Shown here piece by piece: positions 9,271 to 18,436 of a stretch of 64,000 bases of DNA; position 1 is the stretch's first letter, and every line of letters begins with the position of its first letter. The DNA comes from Alistipes onderdonkii (GTDB taxonomy: Bacteria; Bacteroidota; Bacteroidia; Bacteroidales; Rikenellaceae), in assembly GCF_025145285.1 (NCBI RefSeq), contig NZ_CP102251.1:124001-188000 (forward strand), in the 5' to 3' direction. The notes below the pieces were generated by a model. The model searched no databases. It was not told the origin of the DNA and was given only the letters and a program-made list of their open reading frames with translations. A program made the position numbers and the translations under genes.

Positions 9271-10255
9271 ATTCTCCATTAATGGATTGTTATTTTTACA
9301 CTTCTGCAAATGGAGAATGGCAGGTAGCCGTATACACCTTATTGTTTTTCTTCATTGTCTCCATTAATGGATTGTTACTTTTACACATCTACAAAAGGAG
9401 AATGGGCTGTGAACCGTATATGCCTTATGGCTTTCCTTCATTGTCTCCATTAACGGATTGCTACTTATACACATCTGCAAATGAAGAATGGGCATGTAAC
9501 CGTGTATGTCTTATGGTTTCTTTTCCTTGTCTCCATTGATGGATTGCTACTTCTACACATCTGCAAATGAAGAATGAGCATGTAACCGTGTATGCCTTAT
9601 GGTTTTCCTTCATTGTCTCCTTTGACGGATTGTTACTTCTACACTTCTGCAAATGGAGAATGACAGGTAGCCGTGTATGCCTTATGGTTTTCCCTCATTG
9701 TCTCCTTTGATGGATTGCTACTTTTACACTTCTACAAATGGAGAATGGGCAGTGAACCGTATATGCCTTATGGCTTTCCTTCACTGTCTCCTTTGATGGA
9801 TTGCTACTTTTACACTTCTACAAATGGAGAATGGGCAGTGAATCGTATATGCCTTATGGCTTTCCTTCACTGTCTCCTTTGACGGATTGTTACTTTTACA
9901 CTTCTACAAATGGAGAATGGGCAGTGAACCGTATATGCTTTATGGCTTTCCTTCACTGTCTCCTTTGACGGATTGTTACTTCTACACTTCTGCAAATGGA
10001 GAATGGGCATGTAACCGTGTATGCCTTATGGTTTTCCTTCATTGTCTCCATTAATGGATTGTCACTTCTACACTTCTGCAAATGGAGAACGTGCATGTAG
10101 CCGTGTACGCCTTATGGTTTTCCTTCATTGTCTCCATTAATGGATTGTCACTTCTACACTTCTGCAAATGGAGAACGTGCATGTAGCCGTGTACGCCTTA
10201 TGTTTTTTCTTCCTTGTCTCCATTAACGGATTGATATTTTTACACTTCCACAGAC
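9271..10255. repeat. Tandem array of about 12 units of 86 bp
   Basis: The word GTCTCC recurs at 9357, 9443, 9529, 9615, 9700, 9786, 9872, 9958, 10044, 10130 and 10216, with a first degenerate unit at 9271. The period is 86 bp (once 85). Each unit holds a conserved core around 'GGATTGTTACTTTTACAC' and 'TGCAAATGGAGAATG', and can fold: AATGGAGAATG pairs with CATTGTCTCCATT with one bulge, enclosing GGCAT/ATGCC in several units. Because 86 is not a multiple of 3, open frames inside rotate and are not genes. An isolated copy of the core lies at 13690-13717. Confidence 0.95.
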
Positions 10256-10576
10256 CGATAATTCAAGAATCCGTATCAGGACGGATGCATGCTCCCACAC
10301 CTGCCCATAAGGATTTGAAAGGGGCGGTGGACAAGGAACGGAATCCCGCCGCTTTTCCACGCCGCTACGGACAGCAGGATTCTGACGTCACTCCTGCATG
10401 GGAAGAACCATCCGGATGGAACCATATGTTCGTCCCCACCATCATGTGTATCATGACAATAAACGACTTTGGATGACTATAAGTGACAGGTGGTTCCGTC
10501 CTGTCCTCTTCTTTTTTTATTTTGTATTCCGAAACAATGCCAGTTGTGTAATTTAATAATTTAAGATTTTAAGACA
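10256..10576. other. Intergenic region before the DUF3408 operon
   Basis: No convincing gene; the one open frame here grows out of the repeat array and has no recognisable domain. The T-rich stretch and 'AATTTAATAATTTAAG' near 10550-10565 may hold the operon promoter, but no good TAnnTTTG box is seen. Confidence 0.4.
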
Positions 10577-10993
10577 ATGGATTCAGAAAAGGAAAAGAAC
10601 CGGCTTTCCGATATCGTTCTCGAGAGGGTCGGACTCACGGGAAACCTTCTGTCAGCTCCCGTTTCCCCATCCCCGGAACCGGCGGTGGATATGCCGGGTC
10701 ATGAAAGGCAGGTCCGTGCAGGGAAAGTGACAGCCCCGGAAGAATACAAGAGGAGGTTTCTGGTTCCCGCTCCCAAGTCTGTGGAGTGGAAGACCGCGTA
10801 TATTGACGGGAGGCTGCACCGCCGGATCGCCATGCTGGTCAGGGCCGCCGGTTGCGGCAGCATCTCCGGGTTTATCATCCGGCTGCTGGAGCTCCATATG
10901 GAGGAACATAGGGAGGATATCGCCGCCCTGCTCGGTGAGGTCTACCGTCCCTGGGATGAGGACGGGCAGCCGGGAGAACCGGCCCGCCGATAA
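10577..10993 (+). CDS. DUF3408 protein of conjugative elements
   Basis: 138 aa. A variable N-terminal half is followed by a conserved C-terminal part, 'YIDGRLHRRIAMLVRAAG' then 'SISGFIIRLLELHMEEHRE', which matches the DUF3408 pattern of TraB-like proteins in Bacteroidetes conjugative transposons. The C-terminal part resembles a ribbon-helix-helix fold, so DNA binding is plausible. It is followed 29 bp later by a second protein of the same type and then by ParA. The usual downstream tra genes and relaxase are missing here. Confidence 0.8.
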   Translation: MDSEKEKNRLSDIVLERVGLTGNLLSAPVSPSPEPAVDMPGHERQVRAGKVTAPEEYKRRFLVPAPKSVEWKTAYIDGRLHRRIAMLVRAAGCGSISGFIIRLLELHMEEHREDIAALLGEVYRPWDEDGQPGEPARR

Positions 10994-11022
10994 AATGTTG
11001 TCATTATCCAAGAAGATATATC

Positions 11023-11409
11023 ATGACAGGAAAGAACGTAAAAGACCGGATGGGTTCCGGCGGGATGGACGCGGACCGCATCCGTGAGATCATGGGGGAA
11101 GCACCTGCCTGTCCCCGGAAGGGACGTGGAACGTCCGGTAACGACATAATGCGTCCCGCAAGGAAAAGCGGCCCCATGCAGCCGTCCGTCTATGGGGAGG
11201 AATACCTGCATGGCATTGCGGGCGTGCAGCGCCGGTCACTGCATATTCCTGCCGCCCTGCACCGGAAACTGTCCATCCTGGCGGGAGCCTCGAGAAATGG
11301 AACGGTCACGCTGGAGGGGTTCATCAACCACCTTGTATCGCGGCATCTGGAAGAATACAGGGAAACGGTGGAGATGATTCTGGAAGAGTCCCTGCCCGGC
11401 CGGTCATAA
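11023..11409 (+). CDS. Second DUF3408-type protein
   Basis: 128 aa. It shares layout with the preceding gene: a basic, variable N-terminus and a C-terminal 'RRSLHIPAALHRKLSILAGA' followed by 'TLEGFINHLVSRHLEEYRE'. The two are diverged paralogues. The pair followed by parA recalls the traA/traB region of CTnDOT-like elements, but in a different order. Function in transfer is unknown; a small DNA-binding accessory protein is plausible. Confidence 0.75.
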   Translation: MTGKNVKDRMGSGGMDADRIREIMGEAPACPRKGRGTSGNDIMRPARKSGPMQPSVYGEEYLHGIAGVQRRSLHIPAALHRKLSILAGASRNGTVTLEGFINHLVSRHLEEYRETVEMILEESLPGRS

Positions 11410-11436
11410 TAGTGTTTAACATTTAATGCAAGAAGT

Positions 11437-12225
11437 ATGATGAAAAAAGAAAAAGAGTTGTTGGTTGCCGTCGCCAGCCAGAAGGGTGGCGTGGGAAAAT
11501 CCGTCTTTACGGTACTGCTGGCCAGTGTGCTGCATTACCGCAAAGGCCTGCGTGTGGCGGTTGTGGACTGTGACTACCCGCAGCACAGCATCGCCCTGAT
11601 GCGTGAGAGGGACATGGAGAGTGTCATGAAAAATGACGACCTGAAGGTGAGCCTTTACCGGCAGCACGAGAGAATCCGGAAGCCTGCCTATCCGGTCATC
11701 AAAAGCGATCCGGAAAAGGCGGTGGAGGACCTGCATCGTTATATGGACGAAAAGGAGGAAACTTTCGATATCGTGCTTTTCGACCTTCCCGGAACGCTCC
11801 GCAGCGAGGGGGTGGTCTATACTGTTGCCGCGATGGACTACATTTTCGTCCCGCTCAAGGCGGACAACATCGTCATGCAGAGTTCCCTGCAGTTTACCAA
11901 GGCTCTGGAAGAGGAGCTGGTCGCCAGGAAGAACTGCAACCTGAAAGGGACCTGGCTGTTCTGGAACATGGTGGACAGGAGGGGGCGGAAGAACCTGTAT
12001 GACGCCTGGAACCGGGTCATCGACAAGATGGGGCTGCGGCTGCTGTCCTCACACATTCCGAACACCCTCCGCTACAACAGGGAGGCGGACCCTGTCTGCA
12101 AGGGTGTCTTCCGTTCCACGCTGTTTCCACCCGATCCCCATCAGGAGAAAGGCTCCGGCCTTCCTGAACTGGTGGAGGAGATATGCCGTACCATCGGCCT
12201 GGAGGAACCCGATACCGACCGGTAG
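11437..12225 (+). CDS. ParA-family ATPase of a conjugative element
   Basis: 262 aa. A deviant Walker A, KGGVGKS (residues 16-22), a switch I 'DCDYPQHS' and 'FDIVLFDLPGTLRSEG' identify a ParA/MinD-type ATPase. In Bacteroidetes conjugative transposons such a protein (often called TraA) is encoded at the start of the transfer region beside DUF3408 proteins. There is no ParB gene nearby. The neighbours suggest a leftover transfer or maintenance module rather than plasmid partitioning. Confidence 0.85.
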   Translation: MMKKEKELLVAVASQKGGVGKSVFTVLLASVLHYRKGLRVAVVDCDYPQHSIALMRERDMESVMKNDDLKVSLYRQHERIRKPAYPVIKSDPEKAVEDLHRYMDEKEETFDIVLFDLPGTLRSEGVVYTVAAMDYIFVPLKADNIVMQSSLQFTKALEEELVARKNCNLKGTWLFWNMVDRRGRKNLYDAWNRVIDKMGLRLLSSHIPNTLRYNREADPVCKGVFRSTLFPPDPHQEKGSGLPELVEEICRTIGLEEPDTDR

Positions 12226-12334
12226 CGGATGTCAGGGTATAGACACCTTAAATAAGGACTTTTAGCCTAAGATAAAGTAAGCTAATGGCGTGATAATAAG
12301 GATCTTATAATTACGATATCTCCTGTAAAAGCAT

Positions 12335-12363
12335 TACCTTAGTAGTGTAATAATAAAGGAGGT
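12335..12363 (+). promoter_or_regulatory. Promoter-like box and strong Shine-Dalgarno before the amidoligase
   Basis: A -7-like TACCTTAG (12335-12342) is followed by AAAGGAGGT (12355-12363), 8 nt before the ATG at 12372. Strong Shine-Dalgarno sequences are rare in Bacteroidetes, so this leader may come from a donor outside the phylum or drive unusual expression. The same TACCTTAG variant precedes the DUF5689 lipoprotein at about 49252. Confidence 0.55.
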
Positions 12364-12371
12364 AATAAATT

Positions 12372-13301
12372 ATGAACGAGCAAATCAGAAGCATTTTAGC
12401 ACAAGAAACGACAAAGACGAGCAAGATCCGGCAACTGTATCTTCTGGGTGTTCCCCGTGCGGAAATCGCACGAATGGTGACCAACGGAAACTACGGCTTT
12501 GTAGTGAACGCCCTGCGCCGTATGAGTGAATGTGAGTGCGGTCCGAACATCCAACCGTTGGCAGCCGCACCGGATTACACTTTCAACCGCAAGTTCGGTA
12601 TCGAGATCGAGGCTTACAACTGTTCCCGCGAACGGCTCGCACGCGAGCTCAGGGAGTCCGGTATCGAGGTTGTGGTGGAAGGTTACAACCATACCACCCG
12701 TCCGCATTGGAAACTCGTGACAGACAGTAGTCTGAACGGGAATGACACCTTCGAGCTGGTCAGTCCGATCCTTGTCGGCGAAGCCGGGTTACGTGAACTG
12801 GAGAAGGTCTGCTGGGTGCTTGAGCTGTGTGATGTGAAGGTGAACGGGAGCTGCGGGCTTCACGTGCATATCGATGCCGCCGGTTTCAGCATGGAGACCT
12901 GGCGCAACCTGGCCCTGAGCTACAAACACCTGGAACCGGTCATCGACAGGTTCATGCCTGCATCCCGCAGGGACAACTACTATTGCCGTGGGCTGGGCCA
13001 TGTCTCTGACGGGATGATACGTTCCGCCCGGACGGTGGACGAGCTGAAAGGAAGGATCGGTGACCGTTACCACAAGGTGAACCTTGAGGCCTACTCACGG
13101 CACAAGACGGTCGAGTTCCGGCAGCATTCGGGAACGACCAGCTTCACAAAAATGCGAAATTGGGTGCTGTTTCTCCACAAATTGGTTACCTTTGCCACAA
13201 GGGGACAGGTGCCTGCGGGCACCGCGCTCCAGGACATCCCCTTCCTGGATGGTGAACAGAAACTATATTATAAACTGAGAACTAAAAAATTATCGGCATG
13301 A
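12372..13301 (+). CDS. Amidoligase-family enzyme (ATP-grasp-like COOH-NH2 ligase)
   Basis: 309 aa. An N-terminal helical or HTH-like region (about 1-60) precedes the amidoligase domain: 'FGIEIEAY' (about 75-82), 'HWKLVTDSSL', 'FELVSPIL', 'CGLHVHIDA' and 'TVEFRQHSGT'. These are the acidic and histidine motifs of the Amidoligase_2 family, which is predicted to join carboxyl and amino groups using ATP, as in glutamine-synthetase-like enzymes. Such genes recur on Bacteroidetes mobile elements with unknown substrates. The downstream gene overlaps by ATGA, so the two products are likely to work together. Confidence 0.82.
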   Translation: MNEQIRSILAQETTKTSKIRQLYLLGVPRAEIARMVTNGNYGFVVNALRRMSECECGPNIQPLAAAPDYTFNRKFGIEIEAYNCSRERLARELRESGIEVVVEGYNHTTRPHWKLVTDSSLNGNDTFELVSPILVGEAGLRELEKVCWVLELCDVKVNGSCGLHVHIDAAGFSMETWRNLALSYKHLEPVIDRFMPASRRDNYYCRGLGHVSDGMIRSARTVDELKGRIGDRYHKVNLEAYSRHKTVEFRQHSGTTSFTKMRNWVLFLHKLVTFATRGQVPAGTALQDIPFLDGEQKLYYKLRTKKLSA

Positions 13302-13531
13302 ACAGGCATATGTATATTTTGGCGGATGGCGGCAGGATTGCCGCCTCCGGCCCTTCCGAGTTTGTACGCCTCCTGCGTGAGGGCAGCTGGTTTGACAGCG
13401 GGTGCACCGATAAGGAGTACATGATGAATTTCTCCGGGCGGTACAGGGAACTGCACGGGGTGACGGTGAGGACCGACACGCCGGAGCATTTCATGGACGA
13501 CCTGAAAAAGTACGGTTACATCAAGGGTTGA
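13298..13531 (+). CDS. Small partner protein of the amidoligase, unknown function
   Basis: 77 aa. The ATG overlaps the amidoligase stop, indicating translational coupling. The protein is soluble, with 'GSWFDSGCTDKEYMMNFSGR' in the middle and no known motif. I do not recognise the family. As a co-translated partner it could be a substrate, a regulator or a second subunit; the sequence does not decide. Confidence 0.7.
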   Translation: MNRHMYILADGGRIAASGPSEFVRLLREGSWFDSGCTDKEYMMNFSGRYRELHGVTVRTDTPEHFMDDLKKYGYIKG

Positions 13532-13920
13532 GAGGCCCGTTCCTTTATTGTTACGTTCCCTGCCGGTTCATTCATCTCCGGTGGGGATTTTTTTCTTTTT
13601 TCACGGTATCTGATCTCCGCCGTATCCTGTTTTCCGGAGGCTGGTTTCACGACCTCCTTCCTCAATCATTTTTTTCTCTTTTCATACTGCTATCAACGGA
13701 TTGTCGTACTTTTACACACAATCCCGGCAATATCGGGAAGAATCCCGGGCTCTCGCCGGACTGCCATTTGTCATATCTTTTGCCGGCATTGACTATTTAT
13801 GTCTATATATGACTATAACTGACAAGGTATTCCCTCATACATTTACTCTTTTTTTCTTTGCGGCGTAGGACGACAATCCGCCACCGGGAACGTCCGCCTG
13901 ACCAAACACCCGGTTATCAC
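13532..13920. other. Intergenic region with one isolated copy of the 86-bp repeat core
   Basis: No gene is evident. At 13690-13717 the sequence CTATCAACGGATTGTCGTAC followed by TTTTACAC repeats the core of the array at 9.3-10.3 kb. The finding links both ends of the DUF3408-ParA-amidoligase segment. Confidence 0.6.
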
Positions 13921-14136
13921 ATGGAATTAATGTATAAATCAGAAGTTATGGTTATGGACAGCATTGAAAGGACCCCCCAAATCCGTATCATATCGACGGG
14001 AAGAAGATGCCGGATATACGTTGCTGCTAAAGGTTCATATTTGAACCGCATTTCCGGGAACCGGAAAGAGGTGGCGCCCACAAGGACTTTTCATCACCGG
14101 TCGGAAAGTAAAAAGGCGATAACGGAGAAACGGTAA
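13921..14136 (+). CDS. Possible small basic protein
   Basis: 71 aa from an ATG at 13921 (MELMYKSEVMVMDSIERT). It is rich in Arg and Lys and has no known domain. Support is weak: there is no clear ribosome site and no conserved neighbour. It may be a leftover of the conjugative element. Confidence 0.25.
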   Translation: MELMYKSEVMVMDSIERTPQIRIISTGRRCRIYVAAKGSYLNRISGNRKEVAPTRTFHHRSESKKAITEKR

Positions 14137-14362
14137 AAAATATATTGAACTCCTTCTTCAAACAGCTCCGGAGGGGGAGTCGGAAACCACGACACCCAGC
14201 CGGAAGTGCCTTTGGAAAGTATTTTGAACTGTATTTCAATAATTTGAGTTTCTGACAGGAAGCTATTTAAAATGGAAAGAAAAATGGACTATAATAAGAA
14301 AACTGAATATGGTTAACGATAATTAGTATATTTATGCAGTTGTCGTGCATGGAAAGCTCGTC

Positions 14363-14382
14363 GGGGCTGACTGCTCAGCCCC
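14363..14382 (-). terminator. Hairpin at the transposase 3' side
   Basis: GGGGCTGA-CTGC-TCAGCCCC, an 8-bp perfect stem just past the stop codon of the IS110 transposase (which reads leftward). It may end the transposase message or mark the end of the element. Confidence 0.5.
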
Positions 14383-14394
14383 TATTCTTATGGA

Positions 14395-15420
14395 TTACGC
14401 AAGCGAATTTTGATAATTTCTCGAAAAAAAAGCATCCGCCCTAATTACAGCGAACATAATCGTAACTAATTTCGCTCTAACTGCATTCAGAACCGACATC
14501 TTATTTTTTCCCTCTTCGACCTTTCTGTCATAATATTTCTTCAATGGACTATTTTTCACTTGTGAAACAGATAGTGCCGCCATATGTAGCAAATGCTTGA
14601 TGCTTTTGTCAGCCCTATTAGATACTCTATTTTTAGAACGTTGGCTACTTCCTGACACATAGACGAACGGAACAACTCCTGCATGACAGCAAAACTTCCT
14701 GGGATCAGTAAAAGAAGTGAAAGCATCTGTTTCCATGATCATCTTCAGTGCAACACGTTCCCCAACTCCATCCACAGACATGAGTAAATCCATTTGATGA
14801 GCAATGACAGGTGCTTGATTTATAAGTTCTTTTATTTCAAGGTCTATTTGTGCTATGTAATCCGTAAATGTATTGATAATCCCTTCAACTCTATTGCATT
14901 TAGCAATATATATTGAGTGTTCCATATAGTCTACCTGATCTTTTAGCTGGGATTGATATTTAGCCCTATCTGCAACAAGCATACTGCGTTCTGTTGATAA
15001 GTTTTTGAGTTTTTGTATTATAAGCTCTGATGCGGTATACGGTTGTAGGCAATCATTATATCTTTCTGCATACATTGCTATTCGGCAGGCATCTATTTTA
15101 TCATTTTTGCCACGAGGTATTCCATGACAATATTTTATTTTAGCTGCATCTTCCAAACATAAGTAGACTCCTATACTTTTTGTTGCACAGACCAAAGGAT
15201 AGGTATATTGCCCTGTATGTTCCGCACAGACAACCAAACTGTCCTCAGAGAGGAAAAATTTCTCAAACGTTCTTGTTAACCAAGATTTAATAGAGGATAG
15301 ATCATTAGGAATAACATCATAAAGGATGTCCTTACCGTTACTCCTTAAACATAAATCCAATTTTTTCTTACTCACATCAACTCCTAAATAAAAAACTTTC
15401 ATACTTTTGTTTTTGAACAT
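14395..15420 (-). mobile_element. IS110-family transposase, intact
   Basis: 341 aa. An N-terminal RuvC-like DEDD domain is visible: 'YLGVDVSKKKLDL' (first Asp), 'VVCAEHTGQYTYPLV' (Glu) and 'GKNDKIDACRIAMYAERY' (Asp). The C-terminal transposase_20 domain begins near 'LLMSVDGVGERVALKMI' and contains the catalytic-serine region around 'CCHAGVVPFVYVSGSSQR'. IS110 elements lack ordinary terminal inverted repeats and in characterised members use a bridge RNA made from an end of the element. The short non-coding region upstream (15421-15545) would be the place for one. The frame is uninterrupted, so the element may be active. Confidence 0.9.
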
Positions 15421-15656
15421 TAAACAAAAAAGAAAGGACCTGAACTTGACCTAATAATCTTAAACAGGTTTACTGAAATTCTTATATGGGTTTGAGTTCA
15501 AGGAAGGAGCAAAAGGACCGAATAGGGACTTAGACTTGACTTCTATTGCCGCTGATGGTTTTCCTTTTGCTTTCCTTTCAATATCAATTCAAAGATAAAT
15601 ATTTTGATGCTGCAAATCTAAGGTTGCCGCATGGCGTTCCCTCCGCAGATGAGTAT
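15421..15656. other. Junction between two IS110-type elements
   Basis: Non-coding. It holds an imperfect direct repeat, GGACCTGAACTTGAC (15437-15451) and GGACTTAGACTTGAC (15526-15540), about 90 bp apart. These may bracket the left end of the intact element and its possible guide RNA. The rest belongs to the end of the broken neighbour. Confidence 0.35.
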
Positions 15657-16622
15657 TTACGGTTTCTCGGACTTGAACCCATCGACATACGGTTTTCCTT
15701 GCGTGACCACAGCGAAGGCTTGCCTTATAAGTTTGTTGGCGACAGCAACGACCGCCACCTTGCCTGGCTTGCCGTTAGACCGCAAACGGTCGAAACAAGC
15801 CTTGCACTCGGCATTACACCTGAGTGACGAGAAAGCCGCCACATAGAGCTGGCTTCTGAGGTTTGAATCCCCGTTCTGGTTGATGTGACCTTTGACATTG
15901 ACTGACGTACCGAACTGTTGGTAAATAGGTGACAGGCCCAGATAACGGGTCAGTTGCTTGGCATTATCAAAATAGGTGAACCCGCCTGTGGCCACGATAA
16001 GCGCGGCTGCCAGTGTAACACCGATGCCTTTGATGGAGGTGAGCAAGTCCATCTGTTTCCTGTACTCGCCTTACGCCAAGGAAGTGATATTCTCTTCCAT
16101 TGCCTTGATTTGCTTCTCGAGGAAAGCAATCGTCTTTTCGATGGTTTTCTTGCATTCAGGGTCAAAAGAAGAAAGAACTCCATCGAGCCTTTAAGGTTGC
16201 GTGTTGCCACAAGTTGCTTCTTTAGCTGGCGTAGTACCGTTCGTTTCTGCTTCAGTACGAGGATTGAGTCACTGCGGAGCTTATAAGGATCCGGCTGCAT
16301 CCTCTCCCCGTACAGGGCTATCAGACGGGCATCTATCTCGTCCGTCTTGGTGACGGAGAGCATGGCACGGGCGAAGTTCTTTATCTTCAGCGGATTCTCA
16401 AGGCTGACGGTTATCCCTGCTTCGGAAAGCAGATAGACGAGCAACGCACTGTAATTGCCTGTGGCTTCTAATACTCAATGGTGCTCTGCTACTGAAATGG
16501 TTTGGATGAACTCATGGACACCCTTAACCGTGGTTCTTGAATGTTTTTGTCCTGCCGGTCTTGGCGGACGAATAAGCGACAACAAAGGTCGCCTTGCTGA
16601 CATCGATTCCAACGTAGGTCAT
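15657..16622 (-). pseudogene. Broken IS110-family transposase
   Basis: Reading leftward from ATG at 16622 the start is clear: MTYVGIDVSKATFVVAYSSA. The frame is lost near 16530 (after 'KTFKNHG'), resumes as 'LVYLLSEAGITVSLENPLKI' and 'FARAMLSVTKTDEIDARLIA', shifts again near 16170 and 16050, and ends with 'MDLLTSIKGIGVTLAAALIV' and 'TRYLGLSPIYQQFG'. At least three shifts make it a decayed copy, from a different subgroup than its intact neighbour. Its GC content is higher than that of the intact copy. Confidence 0.85.
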
Positions 16623-16883
16623 AGTCTGAAACTTTAATTAAACAACATCACTACATCGTGAGCCATCATTACGAATGCGGGGGCTCAAAAGCCCATTGAA
16701 CTATCCGGTTTCTGATGTAAGAGTGTGGGGGCTAAACATTTTTCACGGTCTTTACGACTAATGGAAATTGAAAGTTCATTAAAAACGAAATGGCAAAGAA
16801 TTAAATGTAAAATCAACGCTCTCTTAGGTTTCTATAGAAAAACTATCCATATTATATATCTATAAACATTTATAATTAGACAT

Positions 16884-17492
16884 ATGATATACGGATACAT
16901 TAGAGTAAGCAGTGATAAGCAGACAGTAGAAAACCAACGTTTTGAAATCAAGAATTTCTGCGACAATCAAAACATAAAAATTGATGGTTGGATAGAGGAA
17001 ACCATTAGTGGAACAAAAGCCTATAACAAACGTGAACTCGGAAAATTGCTCAATAAGGTACAGAAAGATGATTTGATTATCTGCGCTGAATTGTCCAGAT
17101 TGGGTCGTAATCTCTTTATGATAATGGAAATTCTGAATATTTGCATGAGCAAGGAATGTAGGGTTTGGACTATCAAAGACAACTATAAGTTAGGAGAGGA
17201 CATTCAAAGTAAAGTGTTGGCTTTTGCTTTTGGACTGTCAGCAGAGATTGAACGTAACCTTATTAGCCAACGAACAAAAGAAGCCTTAGCACGAAAGAAA
17301 ATAGAAGGGGTAATATTAGGACGTCCTAAAGGGAAAAAAAGTGCTCCAGAGAAGTACAAACTCCACGATAAGAGGATTCTCATACAAGAACTATTGAAAG
17401 CTGAAGTTTCACAACGCAAAATCGCTAAAATTTGTAAAGTGGATAGAAATACGCTCGCTCGATTTATTAAGACTTTTATGGTAGAAGCATAA
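16884..17492 (+). CDS. Serine recombinase, Mpi-type DNA invertase
   Basis: 202 aa. The resolvase/invertase catalytic domain begins at once: MIYGYIRVSSDKQTVENQ, with Arg7 and the nucleophile Ser9. It continues with 'AELSRLGRNLFMIMEIL' and the E-helix 'FAFGLSAEIERNLISQRT'. A short C-terminal HTH follows, 'VSQRKIAKICKVDRNTLARF'. The length and sequence match master-invertase (Mpi) type recombinases of Bacteroides. The stop codon ends at 17492, 1 bp before the left arm of an 81-bp inverted repeat that brackets the specificity domains of the adjacent restriction enzyme, so it is the obvious enzyme for that inversion. Confidence 0.9.
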   Translation: MIYGYIRVSSDKQTVENQRFEIKNFCDNQNIKIDGWIEETISGTKAYNKRELGKLLNKVQKDDLIICAELSRLGRNLFMIMEILNICMSKECRVWTIKDNYKLGEDIQSKVLAFAFGLSAEIERNLISQRTKEALARKKIEGVILGRPKGKKSAPEKYKLHDKRILIQELLKAEVSQRKIAKICKVDRNTLARFIKTFMVEA

Positions 17493-17493
17493 G

Positions 17494-17574
17494 GAGCGAT
17501 TTCGTGCAGCAACAAGGCGTGAAGTGTAACTTTGCAGATTCTATCCCGTGGGTGATATTGTCTCCCATTGAACA
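17494..17574 (+). repeat. Left inverted repeat of the invertible segment
   Basis: 81 bp that match the reverse complement of 19264-19344 with one mismatch (17548, G against A); the first 54 bp are identical. Similarity continues with more differences to about 17800. The repeat codes for SDFVQQQGVKCNFADSIPWV and onward in both orientations. It is the expected crossover site for the recombinase that ends at 17492. Confidence 0.93.
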
Positions 17575-18436
17575 AAGTATCAGGCGTAAGATTGAATCTA
17601 TTGGTACACCACTCAAAGATTGGGATATAAACATTTATCGTGGAGTCCTTACCGGGTATAACGATGCGTTTATCATATCTACCGAAAAGCGTGATGAGAT
17701 ATTGGCGAATTGCCAGACAGAAGGCGAGCGTGTTCGGACGGCTGAACTTATACGACCGATTCTTCGTGGCAGAGATATAAAGAGGTATGGATATGACTGG
17801 GCAGGGCAATGGCTAATATATATCCCTTGGCATTTCCCATACCAATTTGATGAATCTATAACTGGTGCTTCTGAAAAGGCAGAAAAAGCGTTTAAAGAAC
17901 AATATCCTGCTGTATATAACCATATGTTGGAATATAAAGAACCACTTTCTAAACGAAACAAAGCAGAGACAGGAATTCGATATGAGTGGTATGCTATGCA
18001 ATGTTGGGGGGCCAAGTATTGGGAGGATTTTTCTAAGCCAAAAATCATATGGGGAGAAATATCTGATAAATCAAAATTTGCTTTCGACTTTTTGGGAGAA
18101 TATATACCAGAAGCAACTTCTTTTTACATGAAAGGCGAGTGTATTGAATACCTTTTGTCTGCTTTAAATTCGTCCGTGTCTGAATGGTTGTTTTCTAAAG
18201 TAGGGACAACTACAGGAGTAGGGACTATTAGATGGAAAAAGTATACCATAGAACAGCTTATTGTTGCTAAGCTATCTACTGAACAACTAAATACTCATCT
18301 TGCTGCTTTCAATGATTTGAAAGTAGGCAAGATGAGCATTACGGATTTTGAATGTTTTAGCAATAAGTTGATGTATGATGTTTATAAACTTACCTCAGAT
18401 GAAATTCAATATATTGAAAACCAGCAAATTGTCTAA
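17504..18436 (+). CDS. Silent alternative specificity domain of the type IIG R-M enzyme
   Basis: 310 codons open from inside the inverted repeat to TAA at 18434-18436. The protein matches the C-terminal target-recognition (TaqI-like specificity) part of the gene on the other strand: the first ~28 residues are nearly identical, 'AFIISTEKRDEILANCQTE' and 'VRTAELIRPILRGRDI' are shared, then the two diverge. It has no start codon context or promoter of its own; the apparent GTG start lies mid-domain. Inversion between the repeats would join it in frame to the enzyme at residue ~955. It is intact, unlike the currently joined domain, and its stop overlaps the stop of the opposing cassette. Confidence 0.85.
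   Translation: MQQQGVKCNFADSIPWVILSPIEQSIRRKIESIGTPLKDWDINIYRGVLTGYNDAFIISTEKRDEILANCQTEGERVRTAELIRPILRGRDIKRYGYDWAGQWLIYIPWHFPYQFDESITGASEKAEKAFKEQYPAVYNHMLEYKEPLSKRNKAETGIRYEWYAMQCWGAKYWEDFSKPKIIWGEISDKSKFAFDFLGEYIPEATSFYMKGECIEYLLSALNSSVSEWLFSKVGTTTGVGTIRWKKYTIEQLIVAKLSTEQLNTHLAAFNDLKVGKMSITDFECFSNKLMYDVYKLTSDEIQYIENQQIV

Noticed and set aside
9240..9882. Several open frames on both strands in the 86-bp array
   Set aside because: They repeat the same phrases in rotating frames because the period is not a multiple of 3; no start context or conserved product.
9271..10255. CRISPR array
   Set aside because: The whole 86-bp unit is repeated, with no unique spacers and no cas gene.
10168..10476. 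102-codon open frame on +
   Set aside because: It begins inside the 86-bp array and its product has no recognisable domain.
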